39,130 nt of DNA from Promethearchaeota archaeon (lineage in GTDB: Archaea > Asgardarchaeota > Lokiarchaeia > Sigyniarchaeales > SOKP01): contig SHMW01000031.1 of the NCBI GenBank assembly GCA_008080735.1, positions 1,293-40,422 on the forward strand, written 5' to 3'. Below are positions 25,692 to 35,270 of the stretch, piece by piece. Made by a program: the position numbers and the translations under genes. The first letter of the stretch is position 1. Each line of letters begins with the position of its first letter. The notes beneath the pieces were generated by a model. It was not told the origin of the DNA. It worked only from the letters and a program-made list of their open reading frames with translations, and searched no databases.

Positions 25692-26867
25692 ATGATCGAA
25701 AATGAATCAATCTCTCCGGAATTAGTTCAGCGCTATCCGTGGCTCCCTTCTTTGAAAAGAATCTATTATGATATATCTAATCAAGATCCATTAGAATTTA
25801 CAAAGAATCTATTAAACCAAGAAAATCTTGAATTGGTAGATAGACTTTTAGATTTTTTTATGGCCACCTTTAATAATGTGGAGTATATTAAAAATTATAA
25901 ATTTGATGAGACAAATATAGACCTATATATATTGCTCAGGATTATTCTATTTGTACTTAATATCGATCCGATAACCAATAGGATTGCCAATCTCTATTCA
26001 AAAATTCAATATAATGAATTGATTAATGAAAATGACTTCAATCTATACAAAATTTTTCAAGATTTAGATTTAGATGTGAAATATTACCAAATTCCTATAC
26101 AATATCGCATAAAAAAGGTTAAAGATCAAACAGAGATATTAAAAACAAATTATCGTATTCACTATGTTGATTATTTAAAACTATCTTCCAAACTTCGTGA
26201 TGAATATAGAAAGCTTATTAATGTTCCAATTTCAGAGGGTTATGTTTTCATTTCAAAAAGAGGTTTAGTTCGTTTGCTTCAAGAATACATACGCGAAAAA
26301 TTTTTAGAGATAAAAGAAAGAGATAATGAGTCAGCTGAATCTTTAAAATCTCAATTAAAGACGGTAGATGAATTTAATAAAATTTATAATCGAATTAAAG
26401 ATGAATGGGATTTAATTAAGGAAGAATTCGATTATTCAATTAATTTAGACTTAATAAAAGGCGAGAATGTTTCAGATTTGTTCCCTCCATGTGTGAAAAA
26501 TATTCTCACAGAAGCTAGGGAAGGGCAAAATTTATCGCATAATGAGAGATTATTTTTAACATTTTTTCTTCATTCTTTAGAATATCCTGTTGAGAAAATT
26601 GTAAATATTTTTTCTACGCTTCCTGATTTTGATAGGGAAAAAACCACTTATCAAGTAGAATTCGCCAAGAAAAAAGGATATACTCCTCATTCTTGTCAAA
26701 CGCTTAAATCTTTGAATTTATGTAAAGCTGTGAAATATAAGGATGATTTATGTTTAAATGGATATTATTCTAAAAAGTTAGAAGAGGAAAAAAAAATAAG
26801 GCACCCGCTATTTTATGTCCAATTCCAACAATATAGAGTATCAAAACAAGATAATGAAGAATCTTAA
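25692..26867 (+). CDS. priL: DNA primase large subunit PriL
   Basis: This 391-residue PriL has an N-terminal helical region beginning ERYPWLPS-like (QRYPWLPSLKR). The C-terminal iron-sulphur domain has cysteines in FPPCVKNILTEAREGQNLSHNER, HSCQTLKSLNLC and DDLCLNGYY, four in all, enough for a [4Fe-4S] cluster. It is required with PriS for primer initiation. GGAGG at 25676-25680 marks the start. It overlaps priS. Confidence 0.93.
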   Translation: MIENESISPELVQRYPWLPSLKRIYYDISNQDPLEFTKNLLNQENLELVDRLLDFFMATFNNVEYIKNYKFDETNIDLYILLRIILFVLNIDPITNRIANLYSKIQYNELINENDFNLYKIFQDLDLDVKYYQIPIQYRIKKVKDQTEILKTNYRIHYVDYLKLSSKLRDEYRKLINVPISEGYVFISKRGLVRLLQEYIREKFLEIKERDNESAESLKSQLKTVDEFNKIYNRIKDEWDLIKEEFDYSINLDLIKGENVSDLFPPCVKNILTEAREGQNLSHNERLFLTFFLHSLEYPVEKIVNIFSTLPDFDREKTTYQVEFAKKKGYTPHSCQTLKSLNLCKAVKYKDDLCLNGYYSKKLEEEKKIRHPLFYVQFQQYRVSKQDNEES

Positions 26868-28128
26868 CTTTTTACAGAGACTATTTCAAGCGTATTATAA
26901 GGAAAATCAGAATGAGATCCCAAGAATCAGTTCTTTTACAAAGCGTGAATTTGGGTTTATTCCATGGAAATCCAAACCCATGATGATAAGACATTTAGGT
27001 TTTAACGATATGAATTCACTAAACAATTATTTTGTTAAAAACGCACCCCGACATGTCTATTCGAGCGGTTCATTATACTTGATGCCTGAAAATTCAGATA
27101 TGGGGAATAAGAAATATATCGGCTGCGATTTAATAACAGATATAGACGTGGATCATTTTTATACCCCGTGCAAAGATGATCATGATATTTGGTTATGTAA
27201 AAAGTGTGAAGCTTCTGGGAAAGGAATGAGAGACAAATGCCCCCATTGTGGAAGCTTGAAATTGAAAACCTTGAATTGGATCTGTGATGAATGTTTAGAG
27301 ATTGCCAAAAATGAGATTAGAAAGTTAATCTTTGATTTTCTTATTCCTGATTTTGGGATAAATCCCGGAGAAATGCATATTGCCTTCTCAGGACATCGAG
27401 GGTACCATTTAAAGGTAGAAAATGAGAAAATTAGAACTTTGAATACCGAAGAAAGGAGAGAGATGGTTGATTATCTAACTGGACATAATATTTCATTTGA
27501 AATTTTAGGATTGGAAAAAATGGGTTCCAATATATACGGTTTTATACGAGAAAATCTGGATTGGTCTAATAAAATCGTAAGAAAACTAATTTTTATGCTT
27601 AAAACGTATTCGGATGATGAATGGAATTATTTTCTCAATAATATCGGACTTAATGCGAACGTTATTAGAAGTTTTATACACTCTCGAGAAGATTTTTTAT
27701 ATACTCTCACAAGCGAATCCCATAATTTATGGAGTATTGAGGGTTTTGGACTTACCAATTGGAAGACTTTTTTAAGAGGAGTTGTAGATCTAATTGGAGT
27801 TGAACTTGATGAACCCGTCACTATTGACATTCATCGATTAATCCGATATCCTGGAACTTTACATGGAAAAACTGGGTTTAAGGTTCAAGAACTTTCTATT
27901 GAAGAATTAGACAGCTTTAGTCCCCTTAACGAACCCAATGATCGATTAAACCCAATTGTATTCGAAAGTTTAAAAAATATGCATAAAATAAAAATAATAG
28001 AAAAGGAAGTTCCTCAAACAAGAATTAAGGGGGAGACTTATGGACCATATAAACAGGGAGAAGTATTTGAAGTTCCAAATCATATCGCAGTATTTCTATT
28101 ATGTAAAGAAGTTGCTGTATTACAATAA
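26854..28128 (+). CDS. priS: DNA primase small (catalytic) subunit PriS
   Basis: This protein of about 424 residues is the primase catalytic subunit. The opening FTKREFGFIPW is typical, DLITDIDVDHF carries catalytic aspartates, and a zinc knuckle is seen in CKKC...CPHCGS...CDEC. SGHRGYHLKVE is the nucleotide-binding motif and IDIHRLIRYPGTLHGKTG a later catalytic block. I chose ATG 26854 over the ATG at 26815 because the family usually starts 10-15 residues before the aromatic helix; either start overlaps priL. It acts with PriL at the replication fork. Confidence 0.93.
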   Translation: MKNLNFLQRLFQAYYKENQNEIPRISSFTKREFGFIPWKSKPMMIRHLGFNDMNSLNNYFVKNAPRHVYSSGSLYLMPENSDMGNKKYIGCDLITDIDVDHFYTPCKDDHDIWLCKKCEASGKGMRDKCPHCGSLKLKTLNWICDECLEIAKNEIRKLIFDFLIPDFGINPGEMHIAFSGHRGYHLKVENEKIRTLNTEERREMVDYLTGHNISFEILGLEKMGSNIYGFIRENLDWSNKIVRKLIFMLKTYSDDEWNYFLNNIGLNANVIRSFIHSREDFLYTLTSESHNLWSIEGFGLTNWKTFLRGVVDLIGVELDEPVTIDIHRLIRYPGTLHGKTGFKVQELSIEELDSFSPLNEPNDRLNPIVFESLKNMHKIKIIEKEVPQTRIKGETYGPYKQGEVFEVPNHIAVFLLCKEVAVLQ

Positions 28129-28188
28129 ATAATAATAAATTTTCCTATACACTCATTTATTGTATCAATAATAATAATTTTCGAGTCT

Positions 28189-28866
28189 ATGGATTTATTA
28201 AAAGAATATAAGTGTTTATATGAGCAATGGCGTGAAGAATTCAATAAAAAAAACCTAGCAGTCCTTCCACAAAATCAATTTCTAAAATATAAAAAGTTTT
28301 ATGAATTCATAGATAATTTCGAGGTTGAAGATGATGATCATCTAAAAAAACAGATTCTTGAAACATATAAAGATAATATTTGTTTTATGTTTAAAGATAT
28401 TCTGAAAATGCGGGAAGCTAAAATTATCAATTCTGCCTTGAATCTGCGAGAAATCGATATGGATAATATTTATGAGGCAGAAAAATTATTATTTCAAAAT
28501 ATGGTCGCATCTATCAAGGGTTACCAAAAAGTAAAATCACTTTCTATTTATGAAAATAATGAAAAACTATATTTTCCTGAAATTAAACCACAACCCAAAG
28601 AAATCGAAATGGAACGTCCAGAGAACCCCATTGAATCATTACAGACCCAAGAAAATATGAGGGAAGAAATTTCAGTTCAAGTTCAGATAGAACAAAAGGA
28701 GATTAATTATAGCATCGTGAGATTCATAAAAGACACGCCATCCTTGGTGGGTATTGACCTTCTGCATTATGGCCCATTTAAGAAAGAAGACATCGCAAAT
28801 ATACCTTTTAAAAACGCAGAAATACTTGTTAATGAAAAATTTGCGGAGTATATTGATCTTTCTTAG
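28189..28866 (+). CDS. GINS complex subunit (Gins51-like)
   Basis: This 225-residue protein has an N-terminal helical A domain and a C-terminal small B domain, YSIVRFIKDTPSLVGIDLLHYGPFKKEDIANIPFKNAEILVNE in substance. The GID..hYGPFkkeDia.iP..nA..Lv pattern is the GINS B domain. A domain first and B domain last is the Sld5/Psf1-type (Gins51) order. The linker (about 125-170) is Pro/Glu-rich. It is a replicative helicase partner and follows priS by 60 bases. Its stop overlaps the convergent nop10 stop (TTAG shared). Confidence 0.85.
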   Translation: MDLLKEYKCLYEQWREEFNKKNLAVLPQNQFLKYKKFYEFIDNFEVEDDDHLKKQILETYKDNICFMFKDILKMREAKIINSALNLREIDMDNIYEAEKLLFQNMVASIKGYQKVKSLSIYENNEKLYFPEIKPQPKEIEMERPENPIESLQTQENMREEISVQVQIEQKEINYSIVRFIKDTPSLVGIDLLHYGPFKKEDIANIPFKNAEILVNEKFAEYIDLS

Positions 28867-29054
28867 ACTCTTTCTAATTTTTTATCAAACTCTTCTTTAA
28901 AATATTGAATTCTATATTCTTGATACTTATCCTGTGGCGAAAATTTTGGAGGCCATGGATTGACTAATTTTCCCCCACAGTATTTGCATTTCAAATCAGT
29001 ATTTTTCAATCCATATTTTCCACATTCTTCACATTTTTTCAAGTAACGAGTCAT
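28863..29054 (-). CDS. nop10: H/ACA RNP protein Nop10
   Basis: This 63-residue zinc protein of the archaeal H/ACA pseudouridylation complex has cysteines in CEECGKYGL and CKYCGGKL and the family's NPWPPKFSPQDKYQEYR linker. It sits downstream of aIF2-alpha on the same strand, the standard pair. It converges on the GINS gene with overlapping stops. Confidence 0.95.
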   Translation of the reverse strand: MTRYLKKCEECGKYGLKNTDLKCKYCGGKLVNPWPPKFSPQDKYQEYRIQYFKEEFDKKLERV

Positions 29055-29079
29055 ATTTCAGATCTGAGGTAAATTATAT

Positions 29080-29904
29080 TCATTCTCTAGAAAAATCATA
29101 GAGCGCATTATATTTTTCTGCTTTCTCCTCTACAACATCTAATGTATCCGAGAGAATATTTTCCGCATCTAAATAATCTTTTGAGATAATTTCTACTCGA
29201 TAAAAGGGGGCCGCTACGTAAGATATTTCTAATTTTCTAGTGGGTTTTGGATTTTCCAACACATGCCGCGCTTCTGTAAGCGTTTGTTTTATTAATTCTA
29301 CTCCATCTGGGTGATCAAATCGCAATTTAATTTTTCCCACAATATTAACTGTTGAAATCTCTACATTCTCATCGACTATACGTAGAAAGGTCTCTTTTTT
29401 TTCTTCAGGAATATCAGTAAGATTTTCTAAAATCTCCTCCCCGCCTTCTTTTAGTTCTTCAATTGTTTCTTGATAATTATCATTAAAATGTTCCAACACT
29501 GGAAAACCGATTTTTTCATAGGCTTCATCTAATGTTAAATCGTCAAATTCATCACATAAAAACTGCAACAAATTTTCAAGTTTTACCGCATACTTCCATT
29601 CTTTCATTTTATTCTTACGTTGGGCGGCATTTGTTCTTCTCAGGGAGAGATCAACATGACCTTTAGAGGGGTCAACTCTAGTAACTCTAAGAACCATCCT
29701 TTGACCTTCTCTTAAATAATTTCTGATGTTTTTTACCCAACGACTTGAGATCTCTGAAATATGAATCATCCCTTTTGCATGGTTCTCGGAGGGTAATCCA
29801 TCATAATCCAATAATTCAACATACACATATTGATTTTGAATATTTTCTACTCTCCCAACCACGAAGGCGCCTTCCGGAGGAAATGCATCCCTTGACCTTG
29901 GCAT
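29080..29904 (-). CDS. eif2a: Translation initiation factor aIF2 alpha subunit
   Basis: This 274-residue factor has an S1-type OB domain (about 12-90; GRVENIQNQYVYVEL, MIHISEISSRWVKNIR, DLSLRR). A helical domain comes next, and the third domain carries the RKLEISYVAAPFYRVEII and DAENILSDTLD blocks. SEISSRW is at the place of the eukaryotic phosphoserine loop. It forms the initiator-tRNA complex with aIF2 beta and gamma. nop10 follows in the same direction. Confidence 0.95.
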   Translation of the reverse strand: MPRSRDAFPPEGAFVVGRVENIQNQYVYVELLDYDGLPSENHAKGMIHISEISSRWVKNIRNYLREGQRMVLRVTRVDPSKGHVDLSLRRTNAAQRKNKMKEWKYAVKLENLLQFLCDEFDDLTLDEAYEKIGFPVLEHFNDNYQETIEELKEGGEEILENLTDIPEEKKETFLRIVDENVEISTVNIVGKIKLRFDHPDGVELIKQTLTEARHVLENPKPTRKLEISYVAAPFYRVEIISKDYLDAENILSDTLDVVEEKAEKYNALYDFSRE

Positions 29905-30269
29905 TTTTTTTAATAAGTCCCTTATTATTTGATTTCTAATATTATGATCTTATATTACAAAACATTACATAATTATTTACTTTTATTCTTTAATCTATCT
30001 AGTTTTTTTTACGATAAGAATTTAATAATATTACAACAAAATACAATTTCAAGTGAACTCCCATACCCAACTGGTTTATACATATAAAATGGGCAAAGAA
30101 GGCGGATATTCCCATCAGAATTGCGGAATTTGTAAATAGAAGTATCGATTACGGGTCTGATTGGGCTATAGAATTAGAAAATGAACGCGATTCTGTTGAT
30201 GACCATAAAAGCAATATTCATCGACAATTAGTATATTTTTACGACCGAGACACAGAGCATAAACATTTT

Positions 30270-30494
30270 GTGAAAGCGTGTTATCTCCATCATATCTTAG
30301 ATTATTTTAAGGAAACGCACGTTAATCTTTTTGATCTTGAGTTAGTATTTCAAAGATTTTTAGAAAATAAAGTAGTCTCTGAGATATCCTTCAATAATAG
30401 TAAATTGGTTAGTTTCAAAAAAGAAATCGTGGAAATATTTGAACTGATTCGAAAACACAGAAATGAATTATACACTGATCTTGAAATTGGATAA
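30270..30494 (+). CDS. Uncharacterised protein, start uncertain (frame open from 30057)
   Basis: The listed start is GTG 30270 (74 residues), but the frame is open without ATG, GTG or TTG back to a TGA at 30054-30056. The extra stretch looks coding (IPIRIAEFVNRSIDYGSDWA, RQLVYFYDRD). A TATA-like tttatacatataaa at 30075-30088 precedes an in-frame ATT at 30108, a possible non-standard leaderless start giving 128 residues. The ATG at 30089 is one base out of frame, so a single deletion would also explain it. The protein is helical with HILDYFKETH; family not recognised. Arginase follows after 20 bases. Confidence 0.5.
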   Translation: MKACYLHHILDYFKETHVNLFDLELVFQRFLENKVVSEISFNNSKLVSFKKEIVEIFELIRKHRNELYTDLEIG

Positions 30495-30514
30495 TTACAG
30501 GAAAATTTAGTAAA

Positions 30515-31429
30515 ATGAATACTTTAAATAAACGTATTGATATTATCGGAATGAGACATGATTTGGGTCAAACACGTAGAGGAGTGGATATGGGACCAAG
30601 TGCGATTAGGTTCGCTCAACTAAACCCAAAATTGAAAGATCTAGGATATCAAATTAAAGACCACGGTGATATTGAATGTTCTACTTATGAAACTGGTGAA
30701 ATGGGTAATCCAAAAGCGAGATTTCTACATGATGTTGTGAACCATTGCGAGGTTTTAAGAGATAAAATCATAACTCTTCTACAAGAAGACTCATTCCCAT
30801 TAGTCTTGGGAGGAGATCATTCCATTACAATCGGACTAATCGCTGGAATGGTTTCTAAATATCCTGATCTCGGACTTATCTATCTTGACGCACACGGTGA
30901 TTTTAATACTCCTGATACTACCCCGTCTGGAAATATCCACGGTATGAGTTTAGCCTCCATCACGGGACGTGGCTCTGCATCTTTGACTAATATGGCATCT
31001 CAAGTTCCAATGATAAAAGACGAGTTAGTTCATTTAATCGGTGTCAGGACATTAGACAAGTTAGAAAAACAAGCTATTAAAAAAAGTAGCATTTCGGCTA
31101 TTACGATAAAAAATATTGATGAGATTGGGATTTCAGAAGCCATTTCTCGTGCGATTGAATCTCTCTCGCAAAATTCTCCACAAGGGAAATTTCATTTCAG
31201 TTTAGATATGGATTTAATTGAACCTTCTATTGCTCCTGGAACCGGCACTCCCGTAAGAGGTGGACTTACCTACAGAGAGGCTCACCTTGCGTGCGAATTG
31301 GTTGCGGAGAGTGGAAATATGGTCTCTATGGATGTGGTTGAAGTAAATCCAATTTTAGACCATGAAAACCAGACTGGAAAATTAGCTGTGGAATTAATTT
31401 TGAGTGCGCTGGGAAAAACCATTATTTAA
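30515..31429 (+). CDS. Arginase (ureohydrolase family)
   Basis: This 304-residue enzyme shows bacterial-type arginase features: GMRHDLGQTRRGVDMGPSAIR near the start, GGDHSITIG, DAHGDFNTPDTTPSGNIHGM and SLDMDLIEPSIAPGTGTPV, supplying the manganese-binding His and Asp residues. The last motif has Glu where Asp (SxDxDxxDP) is more usual. It hydrolyses arginine to ornithine and urea; agmatinase activity cannot be fully excluded, but the DLGQ-RRGVDMGPSA opening favours arginase. It is preceded by an unknown small gene. Confidence 0.88.
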   Translation: MNTLNKRIDIIGMRHDLGQTRRGVDMGPSAIRFAQLNPKLKDLGYQIKDHGDIECSTYETGEMGNPKARFLHDVVNHCEVLRDKIITLLQEDSFPLVLGGDHSITIGLIAGMVSKYPDLGLIYLDAHGDFNTPDTTPSGNIHGMSLASITGRGSASLTNMASQVPMIKDELVHLIGVRTLDKLEKQAIKKSSISAITIKNIDEIGISEAISRAIESLSQNSPQGKFHFSLDMDLIEPSIAPGTGTPVRGGLTYREAHLACELVAESGNMVSMDVVEVNPILDHENQTGKLAVELILSALGKTII

Positions 31430-31603
31430 GCCAAAAGATTGAAACCCATCCTCTCTACACTGCAAAAATTTATTAAATTTTTATTAAATTTTTAGCCCTA
31501 TATAGATTATCTTTTTCCAAATACACTCAATTCTAGAATAAAAATTTTAGTTTTAAAATTGGACTATATAACTTTTTAATTAAATCTGGATTTTCTTTAC
31601 AAT

Positions 31604-32269
31604 ATGGAATTTCAAAAAAAGTCCGCATTTCATTCTCTCTTTAAGCCCAAACTAATTGGGATATTTTATCTAATAGTTTTTATCACATCAATTATTCTGG
31701 GCATACTTTATATCGAGCTCTTAGGAGTATTTATACTAGGAGCTATCCTTCTTGGTGTATTACTTTTGATATTTTTGGTCGTAATGTTAATACAGTTAAG
31801 CAAAATTGAGATTATATGGGATATCCAGACCATAAATCCAGAAGGTAATACAGGAAAGGTCTTTGTCGTGTTTCGCCCTGGAATAACTGATTTTCAAGAA
31901 CGAATGATTGATGCGTTTCTGCAAGGCCTCATTAAAAATGATTGGGCTGTGGATATCACATCAGCAAGCTCCAAGACCCCCTACAAAATCGATCAATATG
32001 ATTTGTTGGTCCTTGGGATGCCCACGTACGGTGGTTTGCCTCATCAAACTATATTAGATTTCTTAGATATATTGGGTGATTTAAACGGGAAACGAACGGC
32101 CCTCATCGTGACTGCAATGGGAAGCGATGAGGCTAGAAAAGCTCTGGAAAACAAGGTTCGAAATGCTAATGGAATCATCGCAGAGTCTCTTACTGTGTAT
32201 AATATGAAGGAGAATAAGGAAAATCCTCGAGATATCTGCTATAAAGCGGGAAGAAACATAAAAGCGTAA
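31604..32269 (+). CDS. Membrane-anchored flavodoxin-like protein A
   Basis: This 221-residue protein has an N-terminal hydrophobic stretch of about 52 residues (about 17-68), best read as two TM segments, then a flavodoxin-like domain. The domain has VFVVFRPGITDFQ, a YDLLVLGMPTYGGLPHQTILDFL loop and LNGKRTALIVTAMGSDEA. The phosphate-binding loop typical of flavodoxins (TGNT-like) is replaced by RPGITDFQ. It resembles the next gene (32442-33029) closely in order of motifs, so the two are tandem duplicates. With two TMs the domain should face the cytoplasm. Function unknown. Confidence 0.75.
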   Translation: MEFQKKSAFHSLFKPKLIGIFYLIVFITSIILGILYIELLGVFILGAILLGVLLLIFLVVMLIQLSKIEIIWDIQTINPEGNTGKVFVVFRPGITDFQERMIDAFLQGLIKNDWAVDITSASSKTPYKIDQYDLLVLGMPTYGGLPHQTILDFLDILGDLNGKRTALIVTAMGSDEARKALENKVRNANGIIAESLTVYNMKENKENPRDICYKAGRNIKA

Positions 32270-32441
32270 TTTAACACATAAAAAAATAAGATCAGATAAA
32301 CAACAAGTCCAAAATATATTTTTTCTCTCTATTTTTTTTAGTAGAAGCTATGAAAACCTAAGATATAGAGTTTTCTTTCCTATCCTAAAACTAATTATTG
32401 GACTATAATAATCTTAAAATTATTTATACTCTACTAGTGGT

Positions 32442-33029
32442 ATGGAATCTACAGAAAAAACAAAATCTCGCTCGCAGTCTAAAACTAAAATAGTAGGGCT
32501 ATCATGCTTATTCGTTATTTTGACTTTAATTATCACGGGAGGGGTACTTACTGTGCTCACCCAAATGGAAATCATTCGAGATTTCGAGACTCTTAACCCG
32601 GATGGACTGGAAGGTGAGGCGCTCGTAGTATTTCGCCCAGGGATTAGTTTATTCCAAGAAGATATGACTAATGCGTTTGTTGAGGGTCTTGTTGAGAAAG
32701 ATTGGATTGTAAATATTACAACCTCAAGTTCTCAAACTCCGATTAACATTCATGATTATGATTTATTGGTGCTCGGTACACCCACCTATGGAGGAACGCC
32801 TCATCACTCAATTGTATCATATTTGAAAAATGTAGGTGATTTGAATGGAATTGATATTATACTCATTATTACTTCGGGTGGGAGTGATCAAGCCTTAGAT
32901 ATAATGACATCAAAAGTGCAAAACAACAATGGAACGATTATCGAATCATTATCACTATATACTATCAAGGATAACGGAGGAAATGCGCGAGATCTTAGCT
33001 ATAATTCCGGAAAGAATTTAAATTTGTAA
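32442..33029 (+). CDS. Membrane-anchored flavodoxin-like protein B (tandem paralogue)
   Basis: This 195-residue paralogue of the preceding protein shares VVFRPGISLFQEDM, YDLLVLGTPTYGG and LNGIDIILIITSGGSDQA. It has a basic N terminus (KTKSRSQSKTK) and one TM segment (about 18-38). By the positive-inside rule the flavodoxin-like domain would lie outside the cell, opposite to its neighbour. The FMN phosphate loop is altered in the same way as in paralogue A. It is followed after 30 bases by a CDP-alcohol phosphatidyltransferase, perhaps in the same operon. Confidence 0.75.
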   Translation: MESTEKTKSRSQSKTKIVGLSCLFVILTLIITGGVLTVLTQMEIIRDFETLNPDGLEGEALVVFRPGISLFQEDMTNAFVEGLVEKDWIVNITTSSSQTPINIHDYDLLVLGTPTYGGTPHHSIVSYLKNVGDLNGIDIILIITSGGSDQALDIMTSKVQNNNGTIIESLSLYTIKDNGGNARDLSYNSGKNLNL

Positions 33030-33059
33030 TCTCTATCAAATATTATAAAAGGTGAAAAT

Positions 33060-33704
33060 ATGAAGCATTTTCAAAAACATATTCCGAATCTATTGAGCAT
33101 ATTTAGAATCCTCATCTCTCCCTTACTTTTCTACTCAATTTTAATAGGTGATTTGATCATTGGGGTTGTAATATACCTCTATTGTATCTGTTCAGATTGG
33201 CTTGATGGATATCTCGCGCGAAAATATTCGGTCTCTTCTTCTCTTGGGGGATATTTGGATGTATTTGCTGACTTTTCATTCATCTTTCTCGCTCTTAGCT
33301 CTTTCGTGCTACAACAAGTCTATCCTCATTGGATTCTTATTCTGGTCTCGCTCATTTTTTTACAGTTTTTACTAACCTCTACTATACAACACCCCGTATA
33401 CGATCCTCTTGGAAAATATTATGGGAGTTTTTTAATGCTGGTGATTGGAATTGGGCTCATCGATTCTCAGGGTTACATCACACAGTTTATACCTATGTTT
33501 TTATTAGGATATTCATGTTTCGCATTCATAAGTCGTATGCTTTATCTTAAATCAGCAATTTTTATGCCCTCAAACCATAAGGAATCTATGTTAAAGATAA
33601 TAAATTTCCAAAATCACCTCTCCTCCCCTAACAAAACTGTAGAAAATCGATTCATAACCATTCAGAGTGAAGTCTCTAAGATTCAGAAAAGGAAAAAAAT
33701 CTAA
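33060..33704 (+). CDS. CDP-alcohol phosphatidyltransferase
   Basis: This 214-residue polytopic membrane enzyme has the complete CDP-OH-P motif: Asp46, Asp49-Gly50, Ala53-Arg54, Gly63, Asp67 and Asp71 with exact family spacing (SDWLDGYLARK...). It transfers a polar alcohol such as inositol phosphate, serine or glycerol phosphate onto a CDP-lipid. The archaeal substrate would be CDP-archaeol; which alcohol is used cannot be read from the sequence. The C-terminal 45 residues are polar and basic. It follows the flavodoxin-like pair closely. Confidence 0.88.
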   Translation: MKHFQKHIPNLLSIFRILISPLLFYSILIGDLIIGVVIYLYCICSDWLDGYLARKYSVSSSLGGYLDVFADFSFIFLALSSFVLQQVYPHWILILVSLIFLQFLLTSTIQHPVYDPLGKYYGSFLMLVIGIGLIDSQGYITQFIPMFLLGYSCFAFISRMLYLKSAIFMPSNHKESMLKIINFQNHLSSPNKTVENRFITIQSEVSKIQKRKKI

Positions 33705-33901
33705 CTTTTAAGCTTAACTTCTAATTATTTTATACTTTTATTCTCATTTTGAATTTTTCTTCTCGGCAAATTCTTAAATTTTATACTTTATCCGTAAAAA
33801 ATTTAAATTCCACATCATTTAAATAGAATATCACATCTAAAGTGATAATCTAAATCTGATGAAACTGAAATTGTTTTATTAGATTGAAGATTAATAGAAT
33901 T

Positions 33902-33935
33902 AAATATTTAAATTTAATACAAATAAAACGAAGGA
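33902..33935 (+). promoter_or_regulatory. Promoter and Shine-Dalgarno of EF-1A
   Basis: aaatatttaaattta (33902-33916) serves as TATA-like element, and aagga at 33931-33935 lies 12 bases before the ATG. The leader would be short. Confidence 0.35.
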
Positions 33936-33947
33936 AATTGATTAAAA

Positions 33948-35249
33948 ATGGCCGATAAGAAGCCACATCTGAATTTAGTCATAATAGGGCACATAGATCA
34001 CGGTAAAAGTACTATGATGGGTGCCTTATTAATCAAAACTGGTGCTGTGACCGACAGAGAGGCGAGAGAATTAGAAAAAATCGCGAAAGAATTTGACAGA
34101 GATTCCTGGTCCTATGCGTATGTATTTGATAAATTGAAGGAAGAGCGACAGAGAGGAATCACCATTGATTTAGCCTTCAGAAAGTTCGAGACACCTAACA
34201 AATATTTCACGATTATTGACGCCCCAGGACATCGGGACTTCGTAAAAAACATGATCACTGGCGCAAGTCAAGCTGACGCGGCAATCTTAGTCGTCTCCGG
34301 AAAGAAAGGAGAAATGGAAGTTGGTATTGCCGCAAATGGTCAAACCCGAGAACACGCCTACTTAGCACAAACATTAGGCGTCAAACAACTGGTTGTGGCC
34401 ATTAATAAGGCAGATGTCTGGGATTATGATGAAGACCGATACAATGAGTGTATACAATCTGTATCTGCTCTCTTGAGAAACATCGGTTTTCCCGTGAAAA
34501 AGATTCCTTTTGTTCCTGTCAGTGGATTACTCGGAGAAAATCTCACTGAGAAGTGCGATAAGATGCCTTGGTATGACGGACCAACCTTAATTGACGCAAT
34601 TGATAAATTCGAATTACCTGAAAAACCCGTAGATAAGCCATTACGAGTACCAATTCAAGATGCATACAGAATTAAAGGTACGGGCGTTGTTCCAGTAGGA
34701 AGAGTCGAAACTGGTGTCTTAAAGAAAGGAGATCAAATCCTTATTCAACCGACTGGATATAAAGGTGAAATCCGAAGCATTGAAATGCACCATGAAGAGA
34801 TTCCTGAAGCTGAACCAGGAGATAATATCGGATTTAGCATTCGAGGGCTCACCATGGAAGATGTTCACCGAGGAGATGTCATGGGACGACCAGACAATCC
34901 GCCAACTGTAATTACCCCAAATGGTAATTTCACTGGACAAGTGATTGTTATCTGGCATCCTACTGCTGTTGCTCAAGGATATACTCCTGTTATTCATGCT
35001 CACACCGCCCAAGTTGCAGCTAAGTTTGTAGAATTGAAGAAAAAGTTAGATCAGAAAACTGGTGCGGTAATTGAGGACTCTCCTAAATTTATCAAGAAGA
35101 ACGAAGCCGCAATTGTGACTATGAGTCCGATTAAGAAGCTCTGCTTAGAGAAATATGAAGATATTCCAGAGATGGGTCGATTCGCAGTACGCGATATGGG
35201 GCGAACAGTTGCTGTGGGTATTGTCAAGGACATCCAGACTGGCGAGTAA
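33948..35249 (+). CDS. tuf: Translation elongation factor EF-1A
   Basis: This 433-residue archaeal EF-1A carries G1 GHIDHGKST, the switch II DAPGHRDFVKNMITG, NKAD (G4), a VSG-type G5, and the insertion KKGEMEVGIAANGQTREH typical of archaeal/eukaryotic factors. It delivers aminoacyl-tRNA to the ribosome. Its codons are more GC-ending than neighbours, as expected for high expression. It is monocistronic, away from rps12-rps7 where it is commonly found in archaea. A strong T-rich end follows. Confidence 0.97.
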   Translation: MADKKPHLNLVIIGHIDHGKSTMMGALLIKTGAVTDREARELEKIAKEFDRDSWSYAYVFDKLKEERQRGITIDLAFRKFETPNKYFTIIDAPGHRDFVKNMITGASQADAAILVVSGKKGEMEVGIAANGQTREHAYLAQTLGVKQLVVAINKADVWDYDEDRYNECIQSVSALLRNIGFPVKKIPFVPVSGLLGENLTEKCDKMPWYDGPTLIDAIDKFELPEKPVDKPLRVPIQDAYRIKGTGVVPVGRVETGVLKKGDQILIQPTGYKGEIRSIEMHHEEIPEAEPGDNIGFSIRGLTMEDVHRGDVMGRPDNPPTVITPNGNFTGQVIVIWHPTAVAQGYTPVIHAHTAQVAAKFVELKKKLDQKTGAVIEDSPKFIKKNEAAIVTMSPIKKLCLEKYEDIPEMGRFAVRDMGRTVAVGIVKDIQTGE

Positions 35250-35270
35250 AGCACCACTCTAATTCACCCG

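Noticed and set aside
26815..26853. Upstream ATG start for PriS
   Set aside because: It adds 13 polar residues not typical for PriS; the ATG at 26854 matches the family N terminus.
28863..28866. Overlapping stops of the GINS and nop10 genes as a special regulatory arrangement
   Set aside because: Convergent stop overlap is common in compact archaeal genomes and needs no special explanation.
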